64,000 nt of DNA, from the NCBI GenBank assembly GCA_958298945.1, contig OY282609.1, positions 31,407,212 to 31,471,211 on the forward strand. Direction: 5' to 3'. The stretch is from Atherix ibis. Lineage: Eukaryota; Arthropoda; Insecta; Diptera; Athericidae. Positions within the stretch are counted from its first letter, which is position 1; the number at the start of each line of letters is the position of its first letter. Below the pieces are notes generated by a model. The model made no database searches, was not told where the DNA came from, and saw only the letters and a list, made by a program, of their open reading frames with translations. A program made the translations under genes and the position numbers. Shown here piece by piece: positions 43,925-55,689 of the stretch.

Positions 43925-46066
43925 ATGTGTTCAAGACCAAAAACTTCCGAACAGCGTGAGCTGCGACTGGAAAGAGATCGTGTTAGAAAAGCTGTGAAAA
44001 GAGCTGCCGAGACAAGCCAACAGCGGGACATTCGGCTTGAAAAAAGCCGAATAAGAATGGCTGAAATTAGAACAACTAAAACAAGTGAACAGCGCCAAAG
44101 TCAGCTTGAAGAAAGCCGAATAAGAATGGCTGGAAATAGATCAGCTGAGACAAGTGAACAGCGCCAAAGTCGGCTTGAAGAAAGCCGAATAAGAATGGCT
44201 GGAAATAGATCAGCTGAGACAAGTGAACAGCGCCAAAGTCGGCTTGAAGAAAGCCGAATAAGAATGGCTGGAAATAGATCAGCTGAGACAAGTGAACAGT
44301 GCCAAAGTCGGCTTGAAGAAAGCCGAATAAGAATGGCTGGAAATAGATCAGCTGAGACAAGTGAACAGCGCCAAAGACGGCTTGAAGAAAGCCGAATAAG
44401 AATGGCTGGAAATAGATCAGCTGAGACAAGTGAACAGCGCCAAAGTCGGCTTGAAGAAAGCCGAATAAGAATGGCTGGAAATAGATCAGATGAGACAAGT
44501 GAACAGCGCCAAAGACGGCTTGAAGAAAGCCGAATAAGAATGGCTGGAAATAGATCAGCTGAGACAAGTGAACAGCGCCAAAGTCGGCTTGAAGAAAGCC
44601 GAATAAGAATGGCTGGAAATAGATCAGCTGAGACAAGTGAACAGCGTCAAAGTCGGCTTGAAGAAAGCCGAATAAAAATGGCTGGAAATAGATCAGCTGA
44701 GACAAGTGAACAGCGCCAAAGTCGGCTTGAAGAAAGCCGAATAAGAATGGCTGGAAATAGATCAGCTGAGACAAGTGAACAGCGGCAAAGTCGGCTTGAA
44801 GAAAGCCGAATAAAAATGGCTGGAAATAGATCAGCTGAGACAAGTGGACAGCGCCAAAGTCGGCTTGAAGAAAGCCGAATAAGAATGGCTGGAAATAGAT
44901 CAGCTGAGACAAGTGAACAGCGCCAAAGTCGGCTTGAAGAAAGCCGAATAAGAATGGCTGGAAATAGATCAGCTGAGACAAGTGAACAGCGTCAAAGTCG
45001 GCTTGAAGAAAGCCGAATAAAAATGGCTGGAAATAGATCAGCTGAGACAAGTGAACAGCGCCAAAGTCGGCTTGAAGAAAGCCGAATAAAAATGGCTGGA
45101 AATAGATCAGCTGAGACAAGTGAACAGCGTCAAAGACGGCTTGAAGAAAGCCGAATAAGAATGGCTGGAAATAGATCAGCTGAGACAAGTGAACAGCGCC
45201 AAAGTCGGCTTGAAGAAAGCCGAATAAGAATGGCTGGAAATAGATCAGCTGAGACAAGTGAACAGCGCCAAAGTCGGCTTGAAGAAAGCCGAATAAGAAT
45301 GGCTGGAAATAGATCAGCTGAGACAAGTGAACAGCGTCAAAGTCGGCTTGAAGAAAGCCGAATAAAAATGGCTGGAAATAGATCAGCTGAGACAAGTGAA
45401 CAGCGCCAAAGTCGGCTTGAAGAAAGCCGAATAAAAATGGCTGGAAATAGATCAGCTGAGACAAGTGAACAGCGCCAAAGACGGCTTGAAGAAAGCCGAA
45501 TAAGAATGGCTGGAAATAGATCAGCTGAGACAAGTGAACAGCGCCAAAGACGGCTTGAAGAAAGCCGAATAAGAATGGCTGGAAATAGATCAGCTGAGAC
45601 AAGTGAACAGCGCCAAAGTCGGCTTGAAGAAAGCCGAATAAGAATGGCTGGAAATAGATCAGCTGAGACAAGTGAACAGCGCCAAAGTCGGCTTGAAGAA
45701 AGCCGAATAAGAATGGCTGGAAATAGATCAGCTGAGACAAGTGAACAGCGCCAAAGTCGGCTTGAAGAAAGCCGAATAAGAATGGCTGGAAATAGATCAG
45801 CTGAGACAAGTGAACAGCGTCAAAGTCGGCTTGAAGAAAGCCGAATAAAAATGGCTGGAAATAGATCAGCTGAGACAAGTGAACAGCGCCAAAGTCGGCT
45901 TGAAGAAAGCCGAATAAGAATGGCTGGAAATAGATCAGCTGAGACAAGTGAACAGCGGCAAAGTCGGCTTGAACAAACGAGAATTTTGTCTTGCAATTTG
46001 AAGCATTTAATTATAATCGTCGATACGATTATCACGTCGGGTACTGATCAGCTAGTTATAAAATAA
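43925..46066 (+). CDS. Helitron-type N-terminal ORF, 713 residues of 23-residue repeats
   Basis: ATG at 43,925, then MCSRPK and 29.6 units of a 23-residue motif (typical unit begins TSEQRQSRLEESRIRMAGNR), rich in Arg, Glu, Ser and predicted helical. The first two units are divergent; units 3-29 are nearly identical. Variation is limited mostly to Ser/Arg and Arg/Lys at two positions and synonymous Arg codons. After unit 30 begins, the reading frame changes (FNYN block in another frame) and the ORF ends with 26 unrelated residues. In Helitron proteins a few degenerate copies of this motif are usual; this copy number is exceptional. Translation is possible but function is doubtful because Rep and helicase are absent. 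Confidence 0.55.
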   Translation: MCSRPKTSEQRELRLERDRVRKAVKRAAETSQQRDIRLEKSRIRMAEIRTTKTSEQRQSQLEESRIRMAGNRSAETSEQRQSRLEESRIRMAGNRSAETSEQRQSRLEESRIRMAGNRSAETSEQCQSRLEESRIRMAGNRSAETSEQRQRRLEESRIRMAGNRSAETSEQRQSRLEESRIRMAGNRSDETSEQRQRRLEESRIRMAGNRSAETSEQRQSRLEESRIRMAGNRSAETSEQRQSRLEESRIKMAGNRSAETSEQRQSRLEESRIRMAGNRSAETSEQRQSRLEESRIKMAGNRSAETSGQRQSRLEESRIRMAGNRSAETSEQRQSRLEESRIRMAGNRSAETSEQRQSRLEESRIKMAGNRSAETSEQRQSRLEESRIKMAGNRSAETSEQRQRRLEESRIRMAGNRSAETSEQRQSRLEESRIRMAGNRSAETSEQRQSRLEESRIRMAGNRSAETSEQRQSRLEESRIKMAGNRSAETSEQRQSRLEESRIKMAGNRSAETSEQRQRRLEESRIRMAGNRSAETSEQRQRRLEESRIRMAGNRSAETSEQRQSRLEESRIRMAGNRSAETSEQRQSRLEESRIRMAGNRSAETSEQRQSRLEESRIRMAGNRSAETSEQRQSRLEESRIKMAGNRSAETSEQRQSRLEESRIRMAGNRSAETSEQRQSRLEQTRILSCNLKHLIIIVDTIITSGTDQLVIK
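43943..45985 (+). repeat. 69-bp coding minisatellite, about 29.6 units
   Basis: Period exactly 69 bp. Sequence variants (cgc/cgt/cgg before caaag; t/a in agtcgg or agacgg; aagaatgg or aaaaatgg) allow units to be typed. A run of typed units near 44,990-45,190 recurs near 45,330-45,520, showing multi-unit duplication. Since 69 is divisible by 3, the minus strand is also open for 623 codons (45,947-44,076). Confidence 0.95.
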
Positions 46067-46110
46067 AATTACCCTGTTCTAGAGGTAACATCGATGGGTG
46101 TTTTCCTCCA

Positions 46111-48070
46111 CATGTCTTCATGTCCTTGTATATTCCCTTAAAAAATCTGCTTGTTACTAGCATAAGTAGTTGTAGATAACATTTAAAATAAAAAAAAATA
46201 CTTATTAAAATAATAACGAAAAAAATCACTAGTAATGCCAGCCAAACAACTAAAAATAACAGTTGTCCAATGACTAAGTAATAACATAAAAATACGTCTC
46301 CGATTATTTATTTGGTGGATATTTCGAAAAATTTGTCCAAGAAAGTTGAATACTTTTGGTTGTGTTGTGGTAGTTGTTAAAGCAAATTTGAGAATATAGT
46401 TAAATTATTTTGAGGTCTTGATATATTTGGTAATTACCACAATTGGTTCTTTTGAACTTGAAAGCACGTAAATAAATTTTCCCTTTTATCACAGATCAAA
46501 TGTTTATGCACATTGCGACGCAATTTCATCAAAACTTGTAGAGAAGAATTTTTTATGAAATTATAGAATTGCAAAGCCACAAAATTACTCTCGCCTCTTA
46601 AAACAACTTTTAACCAATCCATATTCTCTGACTGTTACGAGTAATAGAAGTATTTGTTTAACGAATAACATCCGCTATTTGATGAAAATTATATTAATTG
46701 AAAACTAATTGGACATTTGCCATTCCCCCCTTCATACAGCTGATATACACATAAACTTCTCTGTTAAACTAAAAATAATATGAAAATAAATTAATTTCCA
46801 TTTGTCAATTCAACGCTAATAAAGGTCCTTGAGTGTAAACCAAACCCTAAACAGCGAACGAAACGTGCGATATATTCTCTTACCCATCGGCTCTTATTTG
46901 CGGTAATAATTCAATTTGTTTATGATTGCTTTTATATCATTAGAAAGTAAACAGATTTAAAATGTTGTCAACGTACAAATTATTTACTATCATTAAAGAT
47001 TCATTACAAGCCATGAACGGTTTTTGATAAATAAATGAACACACTAATTACAAATAAATTCGATGGTAACAAGTTCCTCCAGCAGCCTAATTACGAGTAC
47101 CAACGAGTATTGGGAATAGTTGTAATGAGAATATTGAAACAGCCAACAAAATAAAATGTTGAAATTAAATATGAATATGAAAAGGATTTTTTTTGTTTTT
47201 GTTCGAAAAGCTCCCCCACAATTGTGGGTTATCATTTTGATGTTAGAGGCTTATCCCCTGGATCCCGTCTATTAATACGAGTGGCTCGTTGATCTGAATA
47301 CGATTGGCTCGTTGGTCTGAATGCGATTGGAGTATGCTTTTACTTCGATAGTGGTTAGAAGACTTAATGTGAGTATTAGGGATATAACCCAGCATCACCT
47401 GCTTACCATCCTGAACAGCAAATAGTAAATATTGTAATTTTATATCATTGAAATTGTACGTGATCGCTTTATTTTGTGTATTCGCGGATATGGCGTACAC
47501 TTTGTGAAATTTTCCGCTCTATTATCAGATAACTGGGGGAGAGTACAGTTCGTGACTTCATTAATAACGAATAATTCAGCAGACAATTTTTGGATACACT
47601 GCAGACGACTATGCATACTCGTACGTGTATGAAATGACTGATAATTGAATATTCTTGTTCAACTAAAACGGAAAACTGTTTCCATAAATTATTTTTCATT
47701 GAAAATCTCATTTTCTTCGTCGAAATATTCGTGTTTTATAAATGATATTTTATTCATATTCATTTGGGTATTGTATATTTTCTGGAGAGTGTGTAGATTA
47801 ATTATTTGTGAAAATATTTATAAATTATTGTCGAAATTATAAGGCAGTCATTTATGTAATAGGCGTTTATAAGATCAGAATTTTTTCTTCGGATATTTCT
47901 GCCGTGAGAGTAGAGTAACAATTTGGGAATAAGGTTATTTATTGAAAAAATCATTTCTTATTATAGTAGCTACAGTGTAAGATTTTGAAAATTATGATTT
48001 TTCAAAATGTTGCTAGTTAAAAATTGATTAAGATAAATCCAAGATGACTCAGTCGGCTTTAAAAACAAAA
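46111..48070. other. Intergenic stretch with possible minus-strand exons
   Basis: Two minus-strand frames look more protein-like than the background: 46,434-46,622 (MDWLKVVLRGESNFVALQFY start) and 47,243-47,500 (KLQYLLFAVQDGKQVMLGYI). Neither could be joined to other exons with confidence and I recognise no family. The rest is AT-rich without structure. Confidence 0.3.
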
Positions 48071-48955
48071 TACGAGGTCTGCTCAAAAAGTATCGCGAAT
48101 TTTGTGTTTTCTTCAAAAATTATTTATTTATTCATGAATATCTATTTTGTCCCCTTTAAAGTAATCCCCACCAGATACTATACACTTATGCCAACGTTTT
48201 TTCCCAATTCTCGAAGTACTTCAAAAAATCATTTTTTTTGATCTTGTTTAGCTCCTCCTTCGATGCTGTCTTTATCTCCTCAATCGTAGCGTAGCGTTGT
48301 TCTTTCATGGGGCTCTTCAGTTTCAGGAACAACAAAAATTCACAGGGGCCAGATCTAGGGAATACGGTGGCTGTGGCATATTAGTGTGTTGTTATTGGCC
48401 AAAACGCAACGATGCCTATGCAGGGGCGTTATAATGGTGCACAAGCCAATTTTTTTCTTTCACAAATCCGGTCGTTTCTGGTGGATTGCTTCGCGCAACT
48501 TGCGCATAACTTCTAGGTAATATTCCTTATTGACCGTTCTACCCTGTAGCAAGAACTCTTAATGCACCACGCCCCTACAATCGAAGAAAACTATAAGCAA
48601 AACTTCACATTCGACCGAACTTGTCGCGCTTTAGGATGGTTGAGCTTTGGTTGATTGAGCTTTAGTTTCCACGTCATATCCATAAACCCATGATTCGTTA
48701 CCAGTTATGACTCTCTGAAGAAAATTTGGATCGTCGCGGACAGAGTCCAACAACACCCTAGCATTGTTAAAGCGATGGTGCTTTTGGTCGAAATTAAGTA
48801 AAAATCGAAGACGAGCCAAAACACGTGCAAGCAAAGCAGCTGTCAAAAATTAACTGAACATTCAAAATGGCCGAACTTGTCGGCATAAGTGAGAGACATG
48901 TTTACCAACACAACGGAAATTTAAAATTCACGATACTTTTTAAACAGACCTCGTA
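48071..48955 (-). mobile_element. Mariner (tacgaggtctgttcaaaaag family), 885 bp
   Basis: Inverted ends at 48,071 and 48,955. The minus strand reads RFLLNFDQKHHRF, a VRDDPNFLQRVITGNESWVY block in which the first catalytic Asp is Asn, and, past shifts, C-terminal sequence toward 48,200. The HTH half is deleted and several stops occur. Confidence 0.75.
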
Positions 48956-49049
48956 TAGCTCAGATGCTTCTTGAAAAAACTTAGTCCTTCTTCTGTTTAG
49001 GCCGAAAGATTTTTTTTTGTAGCTAACAAATGCGGTTTCAGTCAGCCCT

Positions 49050-49220
49050 AATTATAACGCTCGAAATTACTTAACATTTTGTCGAAGATTCTGCTATAGA
49101 AGTTTGTTGGTTTTGCCAGTCCTCATGTATTTTTTGAGAACTTCTGTCCTCAGCAAGAACCACTGAACATTTTTACGGGGCTAAAAATTTCCTATTGTAG
49201 AAAATTTGGTCCTGTAGATG
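49050..49220 (+). mobile_element. RTE-like LINE scrap
   Basis: Translation LLVLPVLMYFLRTSVLSKNH aligns with the segment at 61,140-61,260 and with the post-RT LPVLxYGSETW block of such LINEs. Confidence 0.45.
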
Positions 49221-49289
49221 AAGAGGGATTATTCCCATATTCAACAGAATTATTAGCAGAGAGTCATGCCGTCAACAGGCTCCCTGTGT

Positions 49290-49970
49290 CTTTATTTTAG
49301 CAGAAAAGAATGATTATGTTAATTGGGTAACTATTTGGTAGGGGCGGTTCTCCATCGTCTTGTGCTCACTGTGATTCTAAACTTGTCCTACCTGCCAACA
49401 AAATGGTGCCTAACATCATTAGCCAAGTGTACATAAACAGACTGGATCATCCTTTCAGAAGTTTTTTTTCCCAAACATTGGCCGAACATTGTAAATATTC
49501 CAAAGTTCTGGGCAAGAAAACTTCTCATAATTCGGATTTGGCATACCGCACTTACCCCATGCTTTCCTGTTCGGCAACCAAGCTCATCCTTCATGCTATT
49601 TCTATGGGATTCCACTCACCATTCCCCATATACGAATTCTGAGAAGTGTCCTTGCCCAGAAATGCATGTCACTTAACACAGAATTTCTTTTCGAATAGGA
49701 TACCTTTGATTGTGGAGCCGCTACATCCGACAGCTCCTTTCACAAGTCATCTTTTTAACCTTTTTAAACGTTTTTATATGCTCACAAAATTTAACAATTT
49801 TTTAAGACTTGTCCAATCCACTGTCGTTCTTTTTATTTTATGGAAGCTCGTAACGTGAACCTATACGAGACATTCAGTCGCCAAATGGCCTTATAGTCAT
49901 GGCGCAACTAAATGGTCTCTGGCTCTTATATAAGAGACTTTGTATACAAATAAACAACCAAACAGAACGA
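49290..49970 (+). mobile_element. I/LOA-like LINE 3' end
   Basis: Frames 49,403-49,642 and 49,646-49,858 (QTLAEHCKYSKVLGKKTSHN; SLPRNACHLTQNFFSNRI; IVEPLHPTAPFTSHLF) match the minus-strand C-terminal region at 1071-1295. The tail includes cgccaaatggccttatagtc and ends in an A-rich run near 49,965. Confidence 0.7.
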
Positions 49971-50309
49971 TGACGTTGAGCGGGATTCTCGCGTTTTGTT
50001 GGGAACATTCAAATTGGGGGACCTCGTTGCTAAGCCAGTACGTCTGGAATTATTTAATCCAGCAAGCCTAGACAGAACTCTTGGTTCACACAACGTTGAT
50101 AATGAATTGGAAATACCGAGTGTGGTAGGACATTTGGTTCGAAGAGAAATCTCTAAATTTTACAAGACTTCCAAATTGGGGCTTTAAGAGTTAGTTGATT
50201 CGCATTTTCAGCGAGGCCGGTATAATAATGGAATACTTGACGGGATGAACCGCAACAAGTCAGTTCACTGGAGCACCTACTAGATTTCTCGCACCCTTGC
50301 CGAGTGCTT
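49971..50309. other. Unrecognised stretch
   Basis: An open frame of 63 codons (49,996-50,187 plus; LGDLVAKPVRLELFNPASLD) is protein-like but unidentified; it may be LINE sequence. Confidence 0.3.
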
Positions 50310-50620
50310 GTTCAGAAATAGGAATTATTTTTCGGCATGGGGGCGAATATTTGCTTTGAAGGTAAATATATTGGCTGGATCAGAAGTAAGGAGTATAATA
50401 CGTTGTTGTTCCATTTACGCGGTCAGAGAATGGGGACGTGAATTGGAATATAAATAGGAAAAACTGAGACTACTATTATCAGCTAACGAATTAATTAGAT
50501 AGACTGGAAATATTTTGTGAAAGTAAAAGAAAAGTTGGACGTAAAACAGGACCCTGAGGAACACCACCTTTTATTTGGTGGACTATGGACTTTTGTTCAA
50601 AACATCAAAAGCTAATTTAT
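50310..50620 (-). mobile_element. CR1-like RT scrap
   Basis: The minus strand shows GGVPQGPVLRPTFLLLSQNI and, after a stop, NSLADNSSLSFSY, i.e. the GVPQGSVLSP and FADD motifs of an RT with the catalytic box changed. Confidence 0.5.
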
Positions 50621-50814
50621 TTTTACTTCAATCGTGAATCATCGATGTCCTCTGCTGTGGCGTTACTGGCTAAACCATTTGAGTTTGAGACTAGCTGAAT
50701 TAATGAGATTTCCAATAAGAGTGATATGATTTCTAAGTGACGTTTCGGCTATTCGTTATATGTTATGATCTGTCATTTTTTTTCATTGTATTCAGTAATG
50801 TTTACAATTTCATC

Positions 50815-51493
50815 ATGGAGCAAAATACGCAAGAACAACGTTTACAAATTATTCAATTTTATTATCAAAATAATCGTTCTCCAATTGCAACTTTTCGTGC
50901 GCTCACTTTCATCTGAGTGGTGCGGTAAATAAACAAAACTGTCGATTCTGGTGCGAAGAAAATCCACAAATTATTCATGAACACCCGCGTACATTCACCG
51001 AAATTGACAGTTTGGTGTGGTTTTTGGTCTGGTGGAATCATCGGTCCGTACTTCTTTCGAAATGAAGCTGATAGCACCGTTACTGTCAATGGAGATCGAT
51101 GATAACCGTTTATGGCCGAAATTGGAAGAAGTTGATCTTGACAACATCTGGTTCCAACGAGACGGGGCTACGTGCCACACAGCACGTGCAACAACCGAAT
51201 TATTGCGAGAAAAGTTTGGAGATTCGATTATTTCAAGAAATTGTGACATTGAATGTCCTCCAAGATGTTGTGATTTAACACCATTAGACTATTTCTTGTG
51301 GGGTTATTTGCAGTCATTGGTCTTTAGCAATAAACCAGACTCTCTTCAAGCTTTAGAAGTCAATATTGAACGTGCTATTCATGATATACGACTTGATTTA
51401 GTAGAAAAAGTGCTCGAAAATTGGGTTCATCGAATTCGTTCTTGGAAAATAAGTCGTGGACGCCATTTGAAGGACGTTTTATTCAGAACTTAA
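50815..51493 (+). mobile_element. DDE_3-type transposon, C-terminal half open
   Basis: Starts MEQNTQEQRLQIIQFYYQNN at 50,815. After a deletion that removes most of the DNA-binding domain, the catalytic half is open from 51,017 to 51,493. It has WFQRDGATCHTA (an Asp of the triad), PPRCCDLTPLDYFLWG (another) and ends SRGRHLKDVLFRT, the usual C-terminus of this group. The 158-codon frame is the best catalytic portion of the family in the window. Confidence 0.75.
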
Positions 51494-51599
51494 TTGTATC
51501 GATTGTACTTCACATTAAATAAAAAACATTTAAATTTCCTTAATAATAAGTGCGTTTTTAAAAAAAAAGAAATAATATCACTCTTTGGAAAACCATATA

Positions 51600-51790
51600 T
51601 TTACGCAGATGGATACAGCGGGTGTCTGGCAAGGTTCTCAAGTTCCTCAGTAAAGAAAGAAAGAAAGGTTTGGCGTAATCCAGTCTATTCCTCGAGTTCA
51701 AATAGGGCTTAGGTGGGCCATCTAGTCGCTAAATGGCCTTTAGTGTTGGGGATATAAATAAGCTTTTATTGCAGAAACCAAACTATCGGT
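51600..51790 (+). mobile_element. I/LOA-like LINE tail
   Basis: Contains the 3' UTR signature gtcgctaaatggcctttagt shared with 49,880-49,910 and, inverted, with 930-980. Confidence 0.5.
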
Positions 51791-52750
51791 CATTGTTGGG
51801 CATTAACATTTTGCTTTCACATTTTTTCATCATAAACAAAACTTAAATTTTTGGCACAATTTAGAAAATTTTTGAAAACGACATACTCCTTTTCAGATTA
51901 TATTTTACAGTAAAACAATAAAAAGCTTTAAGATAATAAACAGGAAATCAGGTAAAATTATTTTCTTCTTTAAAGATTTTTTTTTTCATTTGTCTTGGGA
52001 TATAATATCCTTTCGTTAAGGTGGGACTCGCCTGGAAAATAATATTCCCTCGATGAGATGGAGCAATTCAGTAAAAAACTTTTACCCATCTTCTCTTCGT
52101 TTGCGTTTTGCCTGGCCGATGTCTGGCAATTTAGAACTCGTCTGGAATTTTAATGATCAAATTGATGGTTAAAGTTTAACAAACACTAAATTTATAGGAG
52201 AATTTTACCGGAGAACTTTCTGATTGTAATGGTTAACTTTTCAGTTAATATTAGGTGTGGAATTTCTTTTTGTAAACATTATTAATAAAGAAATGTGGAT
52301 GTGATATGGGCGAAAACGAACGATACTCTTACGTTATGTATTGTGCGAATTGATTTTCGTTCGACAATTTTTTCCCATAAGTTTGTCTTCATATTTTGGA
52401 ATTTTTCTTTTTATAATTTCATTTTGCTCATATTTCAATGAAAATATAATAAGATACTTTCTAATAATAATAATCTGTTGTTTTCTTTTAGATTCTCTAA
52501 TAAATTTTGTCCAATAAGATTCTCCAATAACTTACTTTTTTTTTAAAATTACCAACTAAGTCGATATTTCTTTCTGCTTTAAGTCCTTAACATAAAAAAT
52601 AAGTTGCTTTCTTATTTTCCCTACAAAAAATATTGGCTTTGTAGGCTTTGGAGTTCAGAGGTGTGCAATACTTATACCTGGGAATTGCCGAATATCTTAT
52701 ATATTATGTTTTGGGCTCAGCGGAATTATTTAATTTTGCTATCGATGTTT
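51791..52750. other. AT-rich stretch, nothing recognised
   Basis: No frame or repeat stands out. Confidence 0.4.
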
Positions 52751-52751
52751 A

Positions 52752-53414
52752 TACGAAGTCTGTTTAAAAAGTATCGCGAATTTTGAATTTCCGCAGGTTA
52801 CGTATATTCGATTTTCGATTTTTTTGTGGCGTTATGTTGGTACTCATTCTATTACTTATGCCGACAAGTTCGGTCATTTTGAATGTTCAGTTTATTTTTG
52901 ACAGCTGCTTTGCTTGCACTTGTTTTGGCTCTTCTACGATTTTTGCCCATTTTCGACCAAAAACAGCATCGCATTAACATTGCTAAGGAGCGGTTGGACT
53001 CTGTCCTCGACGACCCAAACATGCTCCAGAGGGTCATAACTGGTGACGAATTATAGGTTTATGGTTATGACGTGGAAACCAAAGCTCAATTAACCAAAGC
53101 TCAATCATCCTAAAGCGCACCAAGTTCGGTCGAATGTGAAGGTTTTGCTTTCAGTTTTCTTCGATTACAGGGGCGTGGGGCATCATGAGTTCTTCCCACA
53201 GGATAGAACGGTCGATAAGGAATATTACCTGCAAGTTATGCGCAAGTTGCGCGAAGCAATCCACCAGAAATGCCCGAATTTCTGGAAGAACAAAAATTGG
53301 TAGACATGAGTACCAACATAACGCCACAAAAAAAATCGAAAATCGAATATATGTGTATGTGTACGTAACCCGTGGAAATTCAAAATTCGCGATATTTTTT
53401 GAACAGACTTCGTA
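52752..53414 (+). mobile_element. Fold-back mariner with arms of about 110 bp
   Basis: The left 115 bp (tacgaagtctgtttaaaaag onward to the gttggtactcat block) recur inverted at 53,300-53,414. The right end is therefore a copy of the 5' end, not the normal 3' end. The interior keeps DQKQHRINIAKERLDSVLDD, QRVITGDEL (first catalytic Asp, then a stop) and YGYDVETKAQL, with a decayed middle. Confidence 0.75.
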
Positions 53415-53539
53415 TATTAAAAGTGGCGTAGAAAAGCGGTTTGAGGTTGTTACTGTATTAAATGGTTTTTTCATTTAACATATTTTTTATATAGTATCGA
53501 CAGCTACATATATTGTTAAGAAGCAGATTTTTTTTTAAA

Positions 53540-54200
53540 TATCTATCAATGTCGTGATCATTTTAAGACGTCTTATTGGGAGGGAAGTTCGTTAATAAGA
53601 GGTTTAAAATTGGGGTTTAGATGTGAATGGAATTTTCTTGTAACAATTTATACACAGTTCACGCATAAAAAAAACGTTTGGGTGGGGCGTTGACACATGA
53701 TGTGCGTAATAGTTTCTAATGATTGGATTCGGAAGGAGTTGAAACGCTTCGTCGAACCTCGAAAATTCAAGCAATTGGCTGTCGATCGTTAGGTTTGATC
53801 TTATTCTTTTTAGTTTTGCTTGTGGGGTTCTGTATTGAGTTTTTATCGATATAGAGTCTTAGATGCGTACTTTTTTTTTGGTGGAATAATACTGCTGTGA
53901 AATAATATCGCGAAGGGATGGTTTTCGACAAAGACCGAATGTAACATGAATGCACTTTTGTTAGTTCACTTTTATCAATTTTAAAGCGAGTTAAAATGGG
54001 TTGTAGTGTAGGATAGAAGAAGCTATAATAGGGTAGGATGGCGGTGTCACCAGCATATATTGCTACAAGGTTCTTATTCTTGGTTGCAATATCATGAGTG
54101 TAGATGTTGTATAACAAAGGACTAGGAACACCTGCTCGGAAAGAGGATATCTCAGAATGTTCGGCATTCTCAACCACACGTTGAAGTACGTTCTTGGATC
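53540..54200 (-). mobile_element. Jockey-like LINE 3' half
   Basis: The minus strand from 54,177 reads SSFRAGVPSPLLYNIYTHDI and LVAIYAGDTAILPYY, matching the RT at 42,300-42,450 (QGSI lost; YADD now YAGD), then the C-terminal region ending near 53,560. Same family as 40,980-43,114. Confidence 0.7.
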
Positions 54201-54869
54201 ATAAATCGAGAAATGTTGATCTAAAATAAAAATATAGTACCTTAAAATTTGTTATGAATTTAGTTGATATGATGCAAGGTTCTGGGTACCATATAGTAGG
54301 TGCCAATTAATAGGGCTGAGGCCATTATCTATTTTAGAAATTTTACGTTATAGTGAAATGTCCTTTTACGATTTTGGAAATTTTTCCGCAACAAAATACT
54401 CTTCTTAATCATATTTATATACAATAACTTTTTTTTTAACAAGTACCAACTCTTTAGTGGGTTAATGAACTAAAAATGAATACGATCAATTATAAATTTA
54501 TTAAATACAATTTCAGCATTATATGTTATCATTAATTAAGTGCAAACGTGCTGTTAAACGGTTAGCCAAATTTGCAGACGCTAGCCAAAGTGATGTTAAA
54601 ATTACACCAGAATCCTTCGCAAACTTGTGACATTGGCAGATCGTCAGCAGACTGATTTTGGCTGATGATTGTGAGATTTTTTCGATTAGCCATTCCGTCA
54701 ACCACGTCTCTCATGCTATTGGCTCCGGGAGGAGATCACTTTTGAGTAAATAATCCAGCTATAAGATTTCTACCAGAAGATGCGTACGGGCCTTGGTGGA
54801 CCCGCAGCACTTGAGCTGGTCTAGCAGTGCCAGGAATTTCCAAATTTCCTTACTGTATATTTTTGAGCA
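54201..54869. other. Unrecognised stretch
   Basis: AT-rich to 54,500, then more balanced sequence (54,519-54,850) that resembles the neighbouring LINE debris in composition but has no clear motif. Confidence 0.3.
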
Positions 54870-55570
54870 AACAGTACTTACCAGGTACTCTTAAAAGCAG
54901 AATTAACTGGTACCACGGGGGCGGGAGCCTCATGGTGGTTTGTCCACCGTGCCCTGCCGAGGTAAGGAGCCTTTGACTGAAACGTGGTGACTGTGAGGTT
55001 GAGGGATGGCAGGAAACTTGGTGGGTGTGGTTAAAGCAAAATGGCCGGCACAATCTTGGTGACGGATACTCACTATCCCGTGTACTATCACTTAAATGAT
55101 ACTAAAGATTTAGATAGCCCTTGCTACCAACAGTTAGGGTAGCTAGGTTGTAACTGGTTACGTATTTGTTAGAAAATGGACCTACCTGTGGTGGATGGAG
55201 CTGGTTTATGGGAGCTCATCATTGGAATTGAATGGAAGGTTAATCTCTGCCATGATTGTATTAAGACTTCTTGCCGATATAATTCAAGAAGTTCGAAAAA
55301 AGGAAATCTTATAGAGTGTCCATGTTTGAGGTGGTACAAGCAGAAAATCAAATAAAGCATTGGATGGGAGGAGAGCTGGATTGTTGTTGAGTGATTGAGA
55401 TGCGTCTAACCACCTGGATCTAGTCATCTGGGCTGGCGAAATCTATTACTGGACAGACCTGTTTGCGCGTTGATTGGGCGTATCTCAATCCCTATAGTTG
55501 TAGGCGATAGGAATGCCACGTTAAATAACATAACAATCCTGTCATGCCATTGGAATAATGTACGATATGT
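54870..55570 (+). mobile_element. R1-like LINE 3' UTR copy
   Basis: Shares with 56.9-57.3 kb and 10.8-11.3 kb the blocks around caacagttagggtagc-like, gcgttgattgggcgtatctc and the terminal acgttaaataaca. A GC-richer segment (54,905-55,050) precedes it. Confidence 0.55.
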
Positions 55571-55689
55571 TCGTCTGTGGAAAAGATACTGCAGTGATAT
55601 AAACTAGTCGTCAGTGGTGAAGAAGTCCAGCGTCAGCATAAAATTATGTGGTCGACTTATGAAGCCACGATATAAATCAGGTTCGTCAA

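Larger units (their letters stand above)
43115..46110 (+). mobile_element. Helitron-like element (5' part)
   Basis: A likely 5' end, TCTAATATATAAAAGTC, begins at 43,115 within the Jockey LINE. It is followed by a leader and an ORF of the repeated kind found at the N-terminus of arthropod Helitron proteins. Just after the repeat, in another frame (about 45,985-46,042), is EAFNYNRRYDYHVG, resembling the conserved block that starts the Helitron-like N domain. No Rep (HUH) or helicase domain follows, and I could not place a CTRR 3' hairpin end, so the right boundary is approximate. Confidence 0.6.
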
